From contig NC_133666.1 in assembly GCF_037893015.1 (NCBI RefSeq), positions 225,447,258-225,511,257 of the forward strand: a stretch of 64,000 nucleotides of DNA, read 5' to 3'. This DNA comes from Macrotis lagotis (Eukaryota > Chordata > Mammalia > Peramelemorphia > Peramelidae). This document shows, one piece after another, positions 46,186-57,690 of this stretch (its first letter is position 1; each line of letters starts with the position of its first letter). The translations under genes were made by a program, and so were the position numbers. The notes below the pieces were generated by a model. That model saw only the letters and a program-made list of their open reading frames with translations. It did not search any database and was not told the origin of the DNA.

Positions 46186-46214
46186 TATATGCATATATAT
46201 ATATATATATATCT
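46186..46214. repeat. (TA)n tract
   Basis: Short TA run with one interruption. Confidence 0.85.
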
Positions 46215-46224
46215 TAAATAAATA

Positions 46225-47690
46225 TATAGCTTTAGTGTTATTGTGTCTTCACAGAGTGAACAGAGTCCAAATTTCTGCTCTTCTAAATTATTAAAAAAAA
46301 ATCACTCCTTGTTCACCTGTGATTAATTTGGACAATGGTTTGGGGATGTAATTTTCATTGAAGATTCTAAACAATTCTGAATTTTGAAAGAGTGATGAAA
46401 GAAATTGGTTTTGATGGTATGACTATTTCACTTGACAACCATTTATCCTCATCAGTAGCATTTGTATTTCTTGCAAGGGGAAATGTTTCTCATTTCCTCA
46501 GTCACTGTTCAGCTCTCTTGGGGCTGCTCAACTCTTCCCAATGCTAGAATCTGTGGACTCTTGTTGTGACCTGGGGTGCCCCTCCCATAGTGCCTTTCAC
46601 GGAGCCCGCTCTATACCAGGGGGCCAGGCAGCTGCTGGCACACATTTCCTGCTATTAGTATCCCATTCAATTAGTGCCATGTGACAGGCTGTGGTACTGA
46701 CTGCAGCCTAGCTGGGGAGTGAAAGCATAAACCTGCTTTTTGTCTGGTGACCCTGTAGGGACTTCTCCATCAGGATTTGAATCTCCGGCACACACAACTC
46801 ACTGAATCTCATTTCTCTGCTCATTTGCATCTTAAGCGTAGCATCTTACTTTCTAGTCATCCATATTTATGATATATCACAGTACAAGGGTGACTCTTTC
46901 AGGGCAATTTTCCAATTGCCATTAGTCTCTATGTTCCAAATTAGGGCCACCCTGATAAATAGACAAATAGTTTAGCAGACTTCAAACAAGGATTAGACAA
47001 ACAAGGGTAAATAAGAATAACACAATGCCTGTAACTGAGCCAGCTAAGAAATAAAATGAATAGATACACTCAAAAAACTGAAATGACATGGGCATTTTCA
47101 TCACAACTGCTACTCAGAAAAGTTCACCCAGCTTTTCAATCTCCTCATGCTTACCTCCTGCCACCATAATTTAGGTTCAAGAAGACTTACAGGCTGTGTG
47201 ACTCAGTTACTTGTGTCTGTCTGACATGTCTTGGCATCCATCCCCATGACCAGTTCTCTAGTTGAGAGGCTGGCTCATGTACTGCCAAAGTTGTGAGCAG
47301 TCTACATTCCAGCACAAAATCTAGGCCTGAGATGCAAAGAGGCAGCTGCTTCCTGATGTCTCTGGATGAAAAACTCAATGGAGAGTGGGATGGCAATGCT
47401 GTCAGGTTGTTATAATAGTGAGGGGAGCATGACAATGGGTATGGTTTGGCAAATATTACCTTACCTCTACCTTGCCTTTACCTTGCCTCTCGGTTTTCTA
47501 CTTTTAAAGGCTCATTGCATTCTGGTCAGATCAGGCATGGCATTAGTTTGAAATAGATCCAGTTCTAGAATGACCTTCAGAGATCCTAGATGATCCTCAG
47601 TCATTCCTTATTTGGAGTATGGGGGATAAGGGCTAGTGGTGAGGAGAAATATTTTGCTAGATACTGTGCTCTCTTTTAAGGAACCCTTTA
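46225..47690. other. Repeat-poor block
   Basis: About 1.5 kb with no recognised SINE or LINE. 46500-46780 is more GC-balanced ('ggggtgcccctcccatagtg') than its surroundings. Short opposed frames near 47187-47551 are not protein-like. No gene is called. Confidence 0.4.
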
Positions 47691-47699
47691 AACTCATTT

Positions 47700-48090
47700 A
47701 AAATATTCATAGAAGGATTCAGTAGTATTAGACAATTGGAAACAAAGTAGATGCCCATCACTGGGGGCACGGCTAAACAAATCATGGTACATGAAAATGA
47801 ATGAGATATTACTACCCCATTAGAAAGGGCAAGTATGAAGAATTCAGAGAAGCCAGGGAAGACATATGAATTAATTCAAGGAAAAACAAATAGAACAAGG
47901 AAAATGCCACACACACATATATGTATATCTATATATACATTTATACTCCATTCATATTCAAATATTCTTATTAAGTATATTTATGTTATAATGATGCAAC
48001 TGAAAGAAGAAAGGAAATTAGATAATTATGTAATTATAAAGACCAGAGAAAAGTAGAGAAAAATGTGTCTCTTTTGGAAGAGAAATTTCT
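47700..48090 (+). mobile_element. L1 ORF2 3' fragment
   Basis: 'agatgcccatcactgggggc', 'acggctaaacaaatcatggt', 'agagaagccagggaagacat' follow the late ORF2/3' region of L1. It is diverged and carries a small AT/CA-rich insertion. Confidence 0.55.
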
Positions 48091-48094
48091 ATCT

Positions 48095-48660
48095 GAATTC
48101 TTCACTGTAACCTAGATCTAGATTTATAATTTTCCTGAGGAATTTGGGGATGTCTGGGTCAAAATTGGAAGGTTCCCTCTGTCCCTTTGCTATTTCTATT
48201 TTTATGTCCTTCATAATATTTCCTGGGCTTCCAGGGGTACAACTTCTGTGCATCACTGTAGGGTTACTGGCATCAATGCAGATCATCAACCATTCTGCAA
48301 TGTGTTAGAGAGTTGGATTCCATGGTGCCTGGGATTGTATAATCAGATTCAGGACTTGATAAAGTAAGGAAACAAGTATTTATTAAGTGCCTACTATGTC
48401 CCAGACAGTATAAGGAGTACTTAAACCTTTTTTGATCCTTAGTGAGGGCTTAAGATCCTAGCCACCCATTCATTTACTACCAGCTACTCTACTAGGTTTC
48501 AGTTTCATCCATCACCTTCATTATGCCCCTACATGGTGTACCCACTGGCACTAGCTTCTTCTCTAGCTCCTCAGCTTGCTTCTGAGTATTCCCTCTTTGT
48601 CTCTGTTTTTTCTTATTTGTATTTCTATCATGTAGTATAGTTTCTGGCATATATTTGACA
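48095..48660. other. Unidentified, with a trace of ancient repeat
   Basis: 48365-48430 ('agtatttattaagtgcctac', 'tatgtcccagacagtataag') is the start of the unassigned repeat family noted at 2000. The rest is unassigned. Confidence 0.4.
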
Positions 48661-48664
48661 ATAA

Positions 48665-48845
48665 ATATTATGTCATATATCTTTGCAGAACCCTATGAGA
48701 TAAGTGCTATTACCTTCTCTGTTTTAAAGAGGAGAAAACTAAGGCAGACAGAAACTAAATGACTTGCTAGGGTCTGAGGCCATGTATGAACTCAGATCTT
48801 TTTGATGCTAGGTCTTAGACTGTTCACTGTGCCACCTATCTGTCA
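48665..48845 (-). repeat. THER1/MIR SINE
   Basis: Reverse copy: 'aaagaggagaaaactaaggc', 'actaaatgacttgctagggt', head 'gttcactgtgccacctatct'. Confidence 0.7.
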
Positions 48846-48849
48846 TGAA

Positions 48850-49330
48850 TTCTTTGAATTCCAAAGCCAGTTTCATATACATTATATTACATAATCTCTG
48901 AAATGACCTAAAACTGAACATATCCTCTTTCTCCTCAGTCTTAATTACATTTCTGACTTCCCTATTTCTGTTAATAGCTTCTAAAGTTTCCAAATCATCC
49001 TGTTTCAAAACCTCATGGCCATGTTGTTTGCCCTACCCACCTTCTCACCTGAACTTTTTTGCTGTCCAATGAATCATCATATCCTGTTAATTATTTTTGT
49101 CTTATTTCTTATACCTCCCCTAAAATCACTCAACTTTCAAAGACCAGGTGAATAGCCAGAACATGCACCATCAGGAGAATATCAGGAAAGATTTACAAAG
49201 GTCTCTGACACATTGAATAGACCCCCCTTTTGGGGAATTTTAGGGATAAGATGGAAGAGAGTCACACAGGATATGTTGTGATCTGTATTATTGCTTCCTA
49301 AATGGATGGAAACATGAATCTGTTTGAGTC
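48850..49330. other. Unidentified stretch
   Basis: About 480 bases. It may contain L2-like pieces ('ccctacccaccttctcacct', 'aaagaccaggtgaatag'). No gene. Confidence 0.35.
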
Positions 49331-49334
49331 TCCA

Positions 49335-49575
49335 TCAAGTGGATGGGGTACCATAGATGCTGAACTCAGAGTCAGAAAGACCTGGGTTCACACCTAGCCT
49401 CAAGACAATAACTAGCTGGGTGAGCCTGGACAAGTTGCTTAACCATTTTTCAACTGTAAGAAAGATAATAATAGGACCTGGCTCCCAGCGTTGTTGTGAG
49501 AATGGAATGTTATAATATTTGTGAAGTGCTTAGTATAAGGCACAGGACATAGGAGGCACCTAATAAAGGTCAACT
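49335..49575 (+). repeat. THER1 SINE
   Basis: 'gaactcagagtcagaaagac', 'ctgggttcacacctagcctc', 'gtgagcctggacaagttgct', 'cagcgttgttgtgagaatgg', 'gtgcttagtataaggcacag'. Confidence 0.8.
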
Positions 49576-49811
49576 ATCCTTCCCTTTCAGTTTCCACCAT
49601 CATCCTACTTTTTACCTTTGTCAATTTATGCTTGACTCACTGTGATTGACCTCCTTAAGGCAAGTCTGCAGCTCTCTAGTCTATCCTTACTCTTTCCCCC
49701 CTCTAATTTACTCTATGCTCTTCCAACAAGCTGTTCCTCCTGAAACAACATTCTCATCATATTACCCTACTGTTCAAGATGCTTTAATAGTCAAAAGGAT
49801 ACCTGAACTAT

Positions 49812-50005
49812 TGTATTGGACTCAGGAATAGAGACCAGGACTCATGTCCTAGCTTTTCCAATTAATTACTAGTTATGTGACTGCAGACATATTATAATAC
49901 CTCTAAACTTCACCTTATTTGTCTATAAAATGGGGATATTTAAACATGTTAGCTGTCTCACAGGAAATGGGTTGTCATAAAACCTAAATGAAAATATAGG
50001 TAAAA
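49812..50005 (+). repeat. MIR inside the L2
   Basis: 'attggactcaggaatagaga', 'ttactagttatgtgactgca', 'tttgtctataaaatggggat', with a short tail. Confidence 0.6.
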
Positions 50006-50159
50006 TTAACAAATAAAAAAATGTGGAAATAAAACTTTTATACTTTAACTTGTCATTCAATAGCCCTATAAAATTTGGCCTACCTTTCCTATCTTGTATT
50101 ACTGAATACCAACTTTTTTCTCCAGCAAAATTGACCCACTCACTGTACCTCAATGCTTT

Positions 50160-50560
50160 TCCTTTGAGCAAGTCACTTAACCTGATTGCCTTGCACCCAG
50201 GGCCCTCTTCAGTCATACTGATTCATATCTTACTATTGGACCCAGGTGACCCTGGAGGAGAAAATGAGGCTGGTGACTTAGCACAGCATCCCCTCATTTA
50301 AAACCAATTCATGTTCTTGTCAAGGCATCACTTCCTTCATGTCATGGTCTTCTTCAAGAATGAAGGACAAAAAAATAAAATGGGGCTGCTAGGTGGCATT
50401 AGTGGATAAAGCACCGGCCCTGGAGTCAGGAGTACCTGGGTTCAAATCCGGTCTCAGACACTTAATAATTACCTAGCTGTGCAGCCTTGGGCAAGCCACC
50501 TAACCCTGTTTGCCTTGCAAAAAAAAAAAGAATGAAGGACAAACATCATCACAATGCTTG
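50160..50560 (+). mobile_element. Mar-1-like SINE, 5' truncated, split by WSINE1
   Basis: Begins at the CORE ('agcaagtcacttaacctgat'), then 'cagtcatactgattcatatc', 'ctggaggagaaaatgaggct', 'tgtcatggtcttcttcaaga'. It is interrupted in its tail and ends 'aggacaaacatcatc' after the inserted element. Confidence 0.85.
50376..50527 (+). mobile_element. WSINE1-like SINE inside the SINE tail
   Basis: Full-length copy ('ggggctgctaggtggcatta', 'ggttcaaatccggtctcaga'). It is flanked by the exact 16-bp repeat aagaatgaaggacaaa at 50356-50371 and 50528-50543. The B-box ggttcaaatcc is intact, but the A-box region carries one extra base. A short A/T-rich string sits between the left duplication and the head. 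Confidence 0.93.
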
Positions 50561-50894
50561 AGATGTCATTCTTTATCCTTTATGTCTATCACAAATCCAC
50601 CAATTCTTTGGATCTCTATTCAATGCCCATTTACTCTGTGAAGTCTTTTTGGTCCACCCCAGGTCATAATTTTCTCTCTCTCCACTCTAATCCTCTGAGA
50701 GGCCTAATCAACTCACTTACTTGAAACCTGTCATTTGCTTCCTTATTCACTTTGTATGTCTTCTCAAGTAGACTCAGAGCACCTTCAGGGCAGGGATTGC
50801 CATCTTCCATTCCTCTGTAGGATAAGAGCAACTCTGACTTAACTAAGGCTTTGAGTCTTAGCATTTTACTCGCAGCAGCCATGAGAGATGTAGA

Positions 50895-51010
50895 CTGTGA
50901 GTAATTTTATACCCATTTTTCAGATAAGTAGAGGGAAATTCAGAGAGAAGAAAGGAGTTGATCACAGTTGTATGTCTTCTGTCAGAGGAAGACCTTGAGC
51001 CCATCTGTTG
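50895..51010 (-). repeat. MIR fragment
   Basis: 'cccatttttcagataagtag', 'agggaaattcagagagaaga' read as reverse MIR core. Confidence 0.5.
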
Positions 51011-51129
51011 GCTCCTTGTTAAGCATTCTTTCCTTCTTTTCTCTATCTAGTCTTCCTAGCAATGAGCACAATGCCTTGCCTAGAGTACTCAAGAAATTAT
51101 TAATTAAATGGTTAATGATTTTTTTCAGT

Positions 51130-51215
51130 AAATCACTCAGCATAGATTTATTAAGGGCTTACAACATACTAAAACATACTGTTTTAAGTTCTGAGTATAT
51201 AGAGTAGGGTATCCT
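51130..51215 (+). repeat. Ancient interspersed repeat (family of 2000-2350)
   Basis: 'atttattaagggcttacaac', 'gttttaagttctgagtatat' fit the start of that family. Confidence 0.4.
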
Positions 51216-51219
51216 CAAA

Positions 51220-52220
51220 AAAACCCACTCTCAAAAATTTCCCATGCTAATGAAGAGATCAGTTTGCTTTTTTTGTACCTACAATGGCTTAGCTCAATGC
51301 CTATCACTCTTACTACATACTTGTTAGGGAAACTTTAGACTCACTGATGGATGACTCTGTAGGGATAATTTGTAGGGTGGTTCTTCTTCACCATGATTGT
51401 AGGACCAGGTAGAATGGAATAACTCTTCCATTTACCCACAGTATACCATTCCAAAGGATAACTGGGACTCTCTGGGAAATTGCCAATCAAATCACGCAAC
51501 CTGAATTCAGCTCCCCTTGCTCCATCCTGGTATAGTAGTTCTTGGCACATCCTCTAGGGAGCAGGGAGCCTAAATGCTTTTACTCCAACCTTCACCACAG
51601 GACACTTGGCTCCTTTTGGCGTGTAATGTAACAAGCTACACCATGTGTATGTTGTGTCTTATGAGTAAGTGTGTAGCCTTCCATGACACATCTCAAACTC
51701 AAAACACTACCAGGGAAACTCTTAATAGAGCATTGTAGTGAATATTTTAGAATCTGTGTCTATTACAAGCCAATGGTGGGATGATCTATTCAGATATAAT
51801 AGAGTTTATTTGACTTGAGATAGAGTCTTAGACTTGTTATAATGATTAGGATGCCTATTTGATTTTTCAAAGTGAATTAAGAAATGATGTCCTAGGAATA
51901 AAAGGTCCTCTTATTTGGGTCTTCTTGGTCATGCTCTTTCTAATGAAACAACTTGGAAAGAGGCCAAGTGCATGATTCATGTTCAGGTGGAGCACTTTCA
52001 AACAATCCAGGCAGCTTCCAGTTTCTCTCAGGTTATTGAAAACTGTGGATATGACTCAAAATATAATGGTTTGCAGATGAAACAAAATCCAAGTCTCTTG
52101 ACAAAATTCAGAGTCACCGGTACTTCTGCTAAATGAGAAGGTGTTAAACCCAGCACCTTGATCACATGAAAAGTGACCATTATGTTCCTCTCCCTGAAAT
52201 TTTTGATCTTTGCTTTTTTG
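51220..52220. other. Repeat-poor block
   Basis: About 1 kb, no SINE/LINE identified. The 73-residue frame at 51915-52136 resembles no family I know. No gene is called. Confidence 0.35.
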
Positions 52221-52224
52221 GAAA

Positions 52225-52400
52225 CAGTAGAAGAGGCAGTGTGGAACAGAAGGGGTCAGGGAATGTGCTTTAAACCTGGCTTTGCTGTTTATGATCTACA
52301 GAATTTTGAGCAAGTTACCTAACATCTCAGGACCTCAGTGTCTCCAGGGGGTTGGACTCTATGACCTCTAAGGTCTGTCTAGCTCAATATCTACATTTTG
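52225..52400 (+). repeat. MIR SINE
   Basis: 'gaggcagtgtggaacagaag', 'tttgagcaagttacctaaca', 'gggggttggactctatgacc', 'tctaaggtctgtctagctca'. Near complete. Confidence 0.75.
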
Positions 52401-52600
52401 TGATTAGCATTTGATGGCTCATGTTTCTATAGCATGTTAAGGTCTGCAAAACATTTTCTCTTAAAAATCCTCTGAGATTGACTTAATGGATTTAAATTCC
52501 CATTTTATAGCCCAGGAGAATGAGGGCCTAAGTGACTTGCTCCTCATCACCCATTGAGTGTCTGAAGTGGGAGATTCTCTTCTGACTCCATGTCTGCCAA
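52400..52600 (-). repeat. THER1/MIR SINE, opposed to its neighbour
   Basis: Reverse copy: 'taaggtctgcaaaacatttt', 'ccattttatagcccaggaga', 'ctaagtgacttgctcctcat', 'tcttctgactccatgtctgc'. Tail-to-tail with the MIR at 52225-52400. Confidence 0.7.
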
Positions 52601-52604
52601 TGTA

Positions 52605-54035
52605 CTTCGTTATTTCTTGACTTCAGAGTAGATCCCAGTGATCTCTGGGATCCAGTGATTTACACTCAACCAACAGCTAGGTTTTGTCTCAGAGATGACT
52701 GAGTTTGTCTTACGGGTTTTGAAGTTTTTCATGAGTCTTTGAGCTGCAGTGTGTTATATTTTGAAATTACCAATGTTAGATGTAATATAATTATCTAAGT
52801 AAACTTTCCAACCTAGTCAAATTTTCTCAAAAGTAAGTGTGTGTCAGGTTCAACAGGAGCATGGATAATTCAATGTTTGCCAGCAGTAAGTGTGATAAAC
52901 ACTTGCTTGTTAAGTCAATTTCATCAAGACAAAATTCGAATGTGAAGTAAGAGTGTACCACAAGTTTATGACTAAAAATTGCAAATAGCATTCATCTGAC
53001 AGATCAACTAATTTGCCGCAGTGATTCCAGCAAGATTTCAAAATGAGATAGCTGGAGTTTCTGTATGAAATGTAATTTACTGCAGAAATGCCCCAAGAGA
53101 AAACTTGAAGCTTCAGCCTTGCCTGTTGATTTTTGCCAAATAGTCAACTGGGGCTCTGTTCTTAAACAATCTGTGATTATTCACACAAAAGAAATAGTTG
53201 CATAGAATAATTAGAAACAATTAAGCACCCCACTTATTGGTAATACACCACTGGCTGCTATTACATAAGATACACAGGTGCTTGCTGCAGCCCATCAGTG
53301 GGTATTGGCCTAAAATACAAGTTTAATAGAAAAACTGGAGGTAGAAATAACACCATTCCCCATTGAACTAAAATTTAATGAGGATGGTGAAGGGATGTAA
53401 TTGTGTGTTCTACCTGACTCTACTTTTAATTTAACTAGAATATATAATACCCTCTCTAAAGTTACTGTTACCAAGTAAAACAAGTTACCATTCTTATTTC
53501 TGCCCATTTCTTAAGGGGGAAAACAAAACCAAAACCTGAAGAACCCTTACTGAACCTCTCACCCCGATAATGTTACACTCCTGTTTTCTGACAATCATAT
53601 AAAAGCCTTTAAGTAGTATATAAACATTGGACCTTTAAGGAGTCAGATCATATAGACTTAGGTATCAATACCCAATGTCTTCCTTCATCTAGAGCTTTTT
53701 TTTGGGGGGGGTTGGGGGGTTCTAAAAACAATTGATAGATCTGCCAATGTATGCTCTTTTCACTGATTCATTTAACTCTAGCAATTATTTGCAAACTGTA
53801 AATTAAGAAAGGGATTGAAGTGTCAGAAGAAGATGAGAAACTGATAAATTCTAGAGAATTGACTTCTAAAATAAGTTTGTTTGACATCTCACATTTATTG
53901 CTTTGTTTTTAAAAAAAGTTTTTCTTGATGCTATCCCTTTCCAAGGGTTGACTTATATAAGTAATTGGCACATTGAAAAAAATCTGAAAGCATATGCACT
54001 GTTGTTATACCTTATGGACTTCCAACCTTTATGAA
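52605..54035. other. Repeat-poor block, candidate conserved non-coding sequence
   Basis: About 1.4 kb without a recognised transposable element. 52990-53310 is complex, balanced sequence with clustered ATTA-type motifs ('gattat', 'taatta', 'caattaag' at about 53170-53225). That fits, but does not prove, a developmental enhancer-like element. No coding potential seen. Confidence 0.35.
53702..53720 (+). repeat. G-rich run
   Basis: Preceded by a T8 run: about eight G, TT, six G, TT. Two long G runs only; a strict four-run G-quadruplex would need runs to be split, which eight and six G bases could allow. Confidence 0.7.
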
Positions 54036-54039
54036 GGAT

Positions 54040-55770
54040 AAGTTAGAGTGTCTTCTTTTATCTTTTCATTTCCAACATGTTTGATCTTTTTAGTTTTTGT
54101 TATACTCATTTTGTCCTTTGGTGTGTACTTGATCTTTCTATTTAAATTGTTCTAGTTATTGTGCATATTGCTTTTGTGGAGGAGCTCTGCTTATTGTGCT
54201 TCACATCAATTCATGTAGTTCTTTCCATATATCTCTATATTAACCATGACATAATTTTTTCCAGCATGGTAATATTCCATTACATTCATATACTAAATTT
54301 CTCTAGTCATTTCCCCACTGATGTGCAACTGTTCCCATTTCTTTGTTTTCACAAGTGCTTTTGTAGATATTATTTTGGTATTTACATATATATATATATA
54401 TATATAGTAATTTTTAAAATTGATAGTTGAAGGGTATAGTGATCTTATTTACATAATTTGAGTAATTCCAATTTGCTTTCTAGAATGGTTATCCTATCTC
54501 ACAGCTCTATCAACAATGTATTAGTTCTCATTCCATAGGTGATGCAATGGATAGAGCACTGGTATTGAAGTCAGGATAGGAGTTCAATCCAGCCTTAGAT
54601 ACTATGTGATCTTGGGCTAGTCACTTAACCCTGATTACCTTACATACAGGGTCCTCTCTAGTTGTCCTGATTCATATCTGGTTTCTGGATCCAGGTGGCT
54701 TCAGAGCTCCTTTTTACTCAAATCCACTTTATGTGCTTTACATGGCTTCTCCTTCCTAATAGCATTATCTTCTTTGAGAACAAAAGACAAGCATCAAACC
54801 CTCCAATAGTGAGTACTGCCATTTTGGGATTTATAGAGTGTGAGATGAAACTTCAGGGTTGTTTGGATTTTCATTTCTCCTATTGTAGGTGATTTGGAAC
54901 AGTCTCTTATCCTAGGGGCATTAATTTTGTTTGTGAAAAGCTTTCAGTGTCATGTAATTAGTCGTTTATTTTATCTTTTGTAATTGCTTTTATCTCTTGT
55001 TTGACTAAGAATGCATCTCTTATCTATAGCTGGGAGAGGTCTATGATCTGTTTTTATATCATTTTTTATAGTCTGGTCATTAATATGAGGTTGTATATCT
55101 ATTTAGAATTCATTGAAGAATAGGGTGTAAGATGTTGGTCTAAGACAAATTTCTGCCAGATTCCTTTCCACTTTTCCCAGCAGTTTTTTTTAAATCAAAT
55201 AAAGAGATTTTTCTAGAGAATTTGTTTTCTACTTTGTCAGACACAGGATTATTGAATTTCATTATTTTTGATTCTCCCTTGTCTAATTTCTTTCATTGAT
55301 CTATATCTACCTACAAAACCAGATGGCTTTAATGAATACTGCTTTATAATATAGTTGAGGTCTGGAAGTACTATTCTCTCTTCATTGTTATTTCTTTTCA
55401 TCATTTACCTGGATATTCTACATATTTTATTTTTCCAAATGAATTTTCAAATTGTTTTATCAAGTTCTATAAACTATTTCCCTAGTAATTTGATTGATTG
55501 GTCATTAAAAGTGTAAAATAAATTTGGAAGTATTATCTATTATATGGGTATTATTGAATATTGATTATTCCTCCAAATATTTAAGTTGATCATTATGTTT
55601 TTAAGGAACACTTTGCAGGTTGATCTCTAGATATTTTATTCATTTTGTAGTTTTTAGGCATGGGATTTCCCTTTCTATTTTTCCTCTTGCAATTTTTTTA
55701 TATAAATACCTAGAAATGCAATTGATTATTGAGGGCTTATTTTGTAGCCTGCACTTTTGGTGAAGCTGCC
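54040..55770 (-). mobile_element. L1 ORF2 fragment, split by a SINE
   Basis: Antisense L1: 'ggtaatattccattacattc', 'tagtcatttccccactgatg', 'ctagaatggttatcctatct', then after the SINE 'ttcatttctcctattgtagg', 'gtgtaagatgttggtctaag', 'cccagcagttttttttaaat', 'aatactgctttataatatag', 'ctgcacttttggtgaagctg'. This is a continuous reverse walk through ORF2. Many stops; old. Confidence 0.78.
54533..54805 (+). mobile_element. Mar-1-like SINE inside the L1
   Basis: 'ggtgatgcaatggatagagc', 'gatcttgggctagtcactta', 'tagttgtcctgattcatatc', 'ttctttgagaacaaaagaca'. L1 text resumes after it ('ccctccaatagtgagtactg'). Confidence 0.8.
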
Positions 55771-55774
55771 AGTT

Positions 55775-56955
55775 GTCTCAAAGCTTTGATGATTCTCTAG
55801 ATTTTACCATCTAAGGAAGTAGAATCTAAAGAGAAGTAGAAATTTAAATGTGAAGGCAGCTGGACACAATTCAGGAAGAGCTTCTATACAAACAACAATT
55901 CAAAAGTCTTGCAGTAGTTACTGAAAAACAAAGACATTTCTAGCAGAATGCATCCCCTTTATACTGTTCATACAATATTTACAATGATGATCCCAAAATA
56001 TGATTCTAGAAGGACAAACATTGGCCCCTTCTGCTTCCACCCAGTATTTTTCTGATCACTGGATTAATGTTTCCTTTACTGAATCTTATTTTCAAGTTTC
56101 TCCCAGGGATTAGTTTCAGGTTTCCCTCTTTTCTCATTCTGCATTCCCATTCTTAGGCATTTTGTCCTTTATAATGTCTTCAGTCACAATTTGATGAAGA
56201 GAGACAGCTCCAGCCTTCGCCTCTCCCACTATACAGTCCCACATCTCTGAGGCTCTAGCTGCATGACAACAAGCAAACATTTTGTCAGGGAATAAACACA
56301 TTCATAGAGTTGTGGGTGGCAACATCTTTATATGGGAATCTGTTTCACACTGTTTTTCACATTTATGTCCACCCTTCTTTCAAAATGTTTTGTTTATTTT
56401 TTTGGTGGTGAAAGGAGTTTTCCTTTAAAAATGAAATTCAACTTTCATAATGGTTCCTAATAAACCAGATTTCCACTTTATTCTATCTTTTAATACCATG
56501 TAATAATACTGAGGAGATGGGGAAATGAGAAATATTTTTTGGCTTAAGATTGCAATGTACATAAATCATTAATGCTCTCTTTCCATTTTACTATACTTCT
56601 CAAATGATAATCAAGAGTAATTTTTGATTCCCCCCCCCATCAATGGTTCATTTGAATAGGCCAGGTTGAAGCTGTTCCAATTGTTTGCAATACCATTCCA
56701 TCTTTAGCCTTTCTTCTAATTTGCTATGAATTTTGACCTTTGCTTTATGGTCTGATCACACATGGACTGCTGATTCTGATATGATCCCTGTATTTCCTGT
56801 AAAGATATAATAAATAACAGTTTTTCTTTAGTTTGTATGCAGTATTTTTCAGTGCTTATCATACCCAGCACCCTCAGACTCTCTTGTGGACTCTCTTCAG
56901 AATATCCACAAAAGGCAAAAAGACTTATAAAGATCTTCCCTAGGTAATTTAGATC
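55775..56955. other. Unidentified stretch
   Basis: About 1.2 kb. It might hold LTR-type fossil sequence, but I see no ends, primer site or duplication. The 88-residue minus frame at 56716-56982 has no recognised domain. Confidence 0.3.
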
Positions 56956-56959
56956 AGTG

Positions 56960-57335
56960 GTGTAAAATTCAAATAGAAACAAGGTTCACTAATCCATATG
57001 AAATGGTCACTATGGGCAGCATTTTAACATTTTTTTTTTTTTAGTTTTTGCAAGGCAACGGGGTTAAGTGGCTTGCCTAAGGCCACACAGCTAGGTAATT
57101 ATTAAGTGTCTGAGGCTGGATTTGAACTCAGGTACGCCTGACTCCAAGGCCAGTGCTCTATCCACTGTGCCACCTAGCTGCCCCTTATTTTAACATTCTT
57201 AAAATAAGACATCACATATGTCTTAATGGATTTTATTTATTTTATTACATATTTACAAATTACATTTTAATCTACTTCAGTCTGCACTCTGGAATGTTGC
57301 CTGAAAACTCTCAGGGCAGCATGTTTGACACCTTT
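56960..57335. mobile_element. hAT-like non-autonomous transposon, split by WSINE1
   Basis: The left end 'cagtggtgtaaaattcaaat' and right end 'catgtttgacaccttt' are roughly complementary (ggtgt.aaa against ttt.acacc). The interior block 'aaattacattttaatctact' is shared with 18440-18805. Flanking 8-mers atttagat and attttagt are similar, which would fit a decayed 8-bp hAT duplication. Confidence 0.55.
57032..57184 (-). mobile_element. WSINE1-like SINE with target-site duplication
   Basis: Reverse copy from the T run and 'tttttgcaaggcaacgggg' to 'gccacctagctgcccc'. It is flanked by the exact 11-bp repeat attttaacatt at 57021-57031 and 57187-57197 (two extra bases at the right junction). It is little decayed. 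Confidence 0.92.
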
Positions 57336-57539
57336 CATTTTAGTCAAAGTCTTAGGTCTTTTAGACTTTTCTTCCAGCATGTTAAGTGGATTCTTCTGGA
57401 GAGGATATAACAGAAAACTTGGATGGGAATTACTTAATATAAGAAGGTATAAATGAGTGGTAAAGCATACCGATGGAAGGAAAATCCACATTGATGAGAT
57501 AAAAGATCCATTGAAGTATTTTAGAATTTAGAACTGTAA

Positions 57540-57690
57540 GGAATCTTTTAGGTCATTTAATCTAATTTTTAATTTCATAAATTAGGAAAGTGAGATGGAG
57601 AAAGGTTAAATGGTCATGTTGGAAATGTGGTAGAATCTGGATTTGACCCTGGGATAATTCTAATGCAAACTCTTACCAACATACTAGTTT
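57540..57690 (-). repeat. MIR SINE
   Basis: 'aggtcatttaatctaatttt', 'gtgagatggagaaaggttaa', 'gtagaatctggatttgaccc'. Confidence 0.65.

Larger units (their letters stand above)
49600..50810 (+). mobile_element. L2/CR1-clade LINE fragment carrying nested SINEs
   Basis: L2 pieces appear in order: 49700-49800 ('aagctgttcctcctgaaaca', 'catattaccctactgttcaa'), 50050-50160 ('aaatttggcctacctttcct', 'aaaattgacccactcactgt') and 50560-50810 ('atgcccatttactctgtgaa', 'agagcaccttcagggcaggg'). They are separated by a MIR and by a SINE that itself holds a WSINE1. Confidence 0.65.

Noticed and set aside
53702-53720. Regulatory G-quadruplex
   Set aside because: Only two G runs are present, and there is no promoter or gene nearby to give it a role. 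Listed only as a G-rich run.
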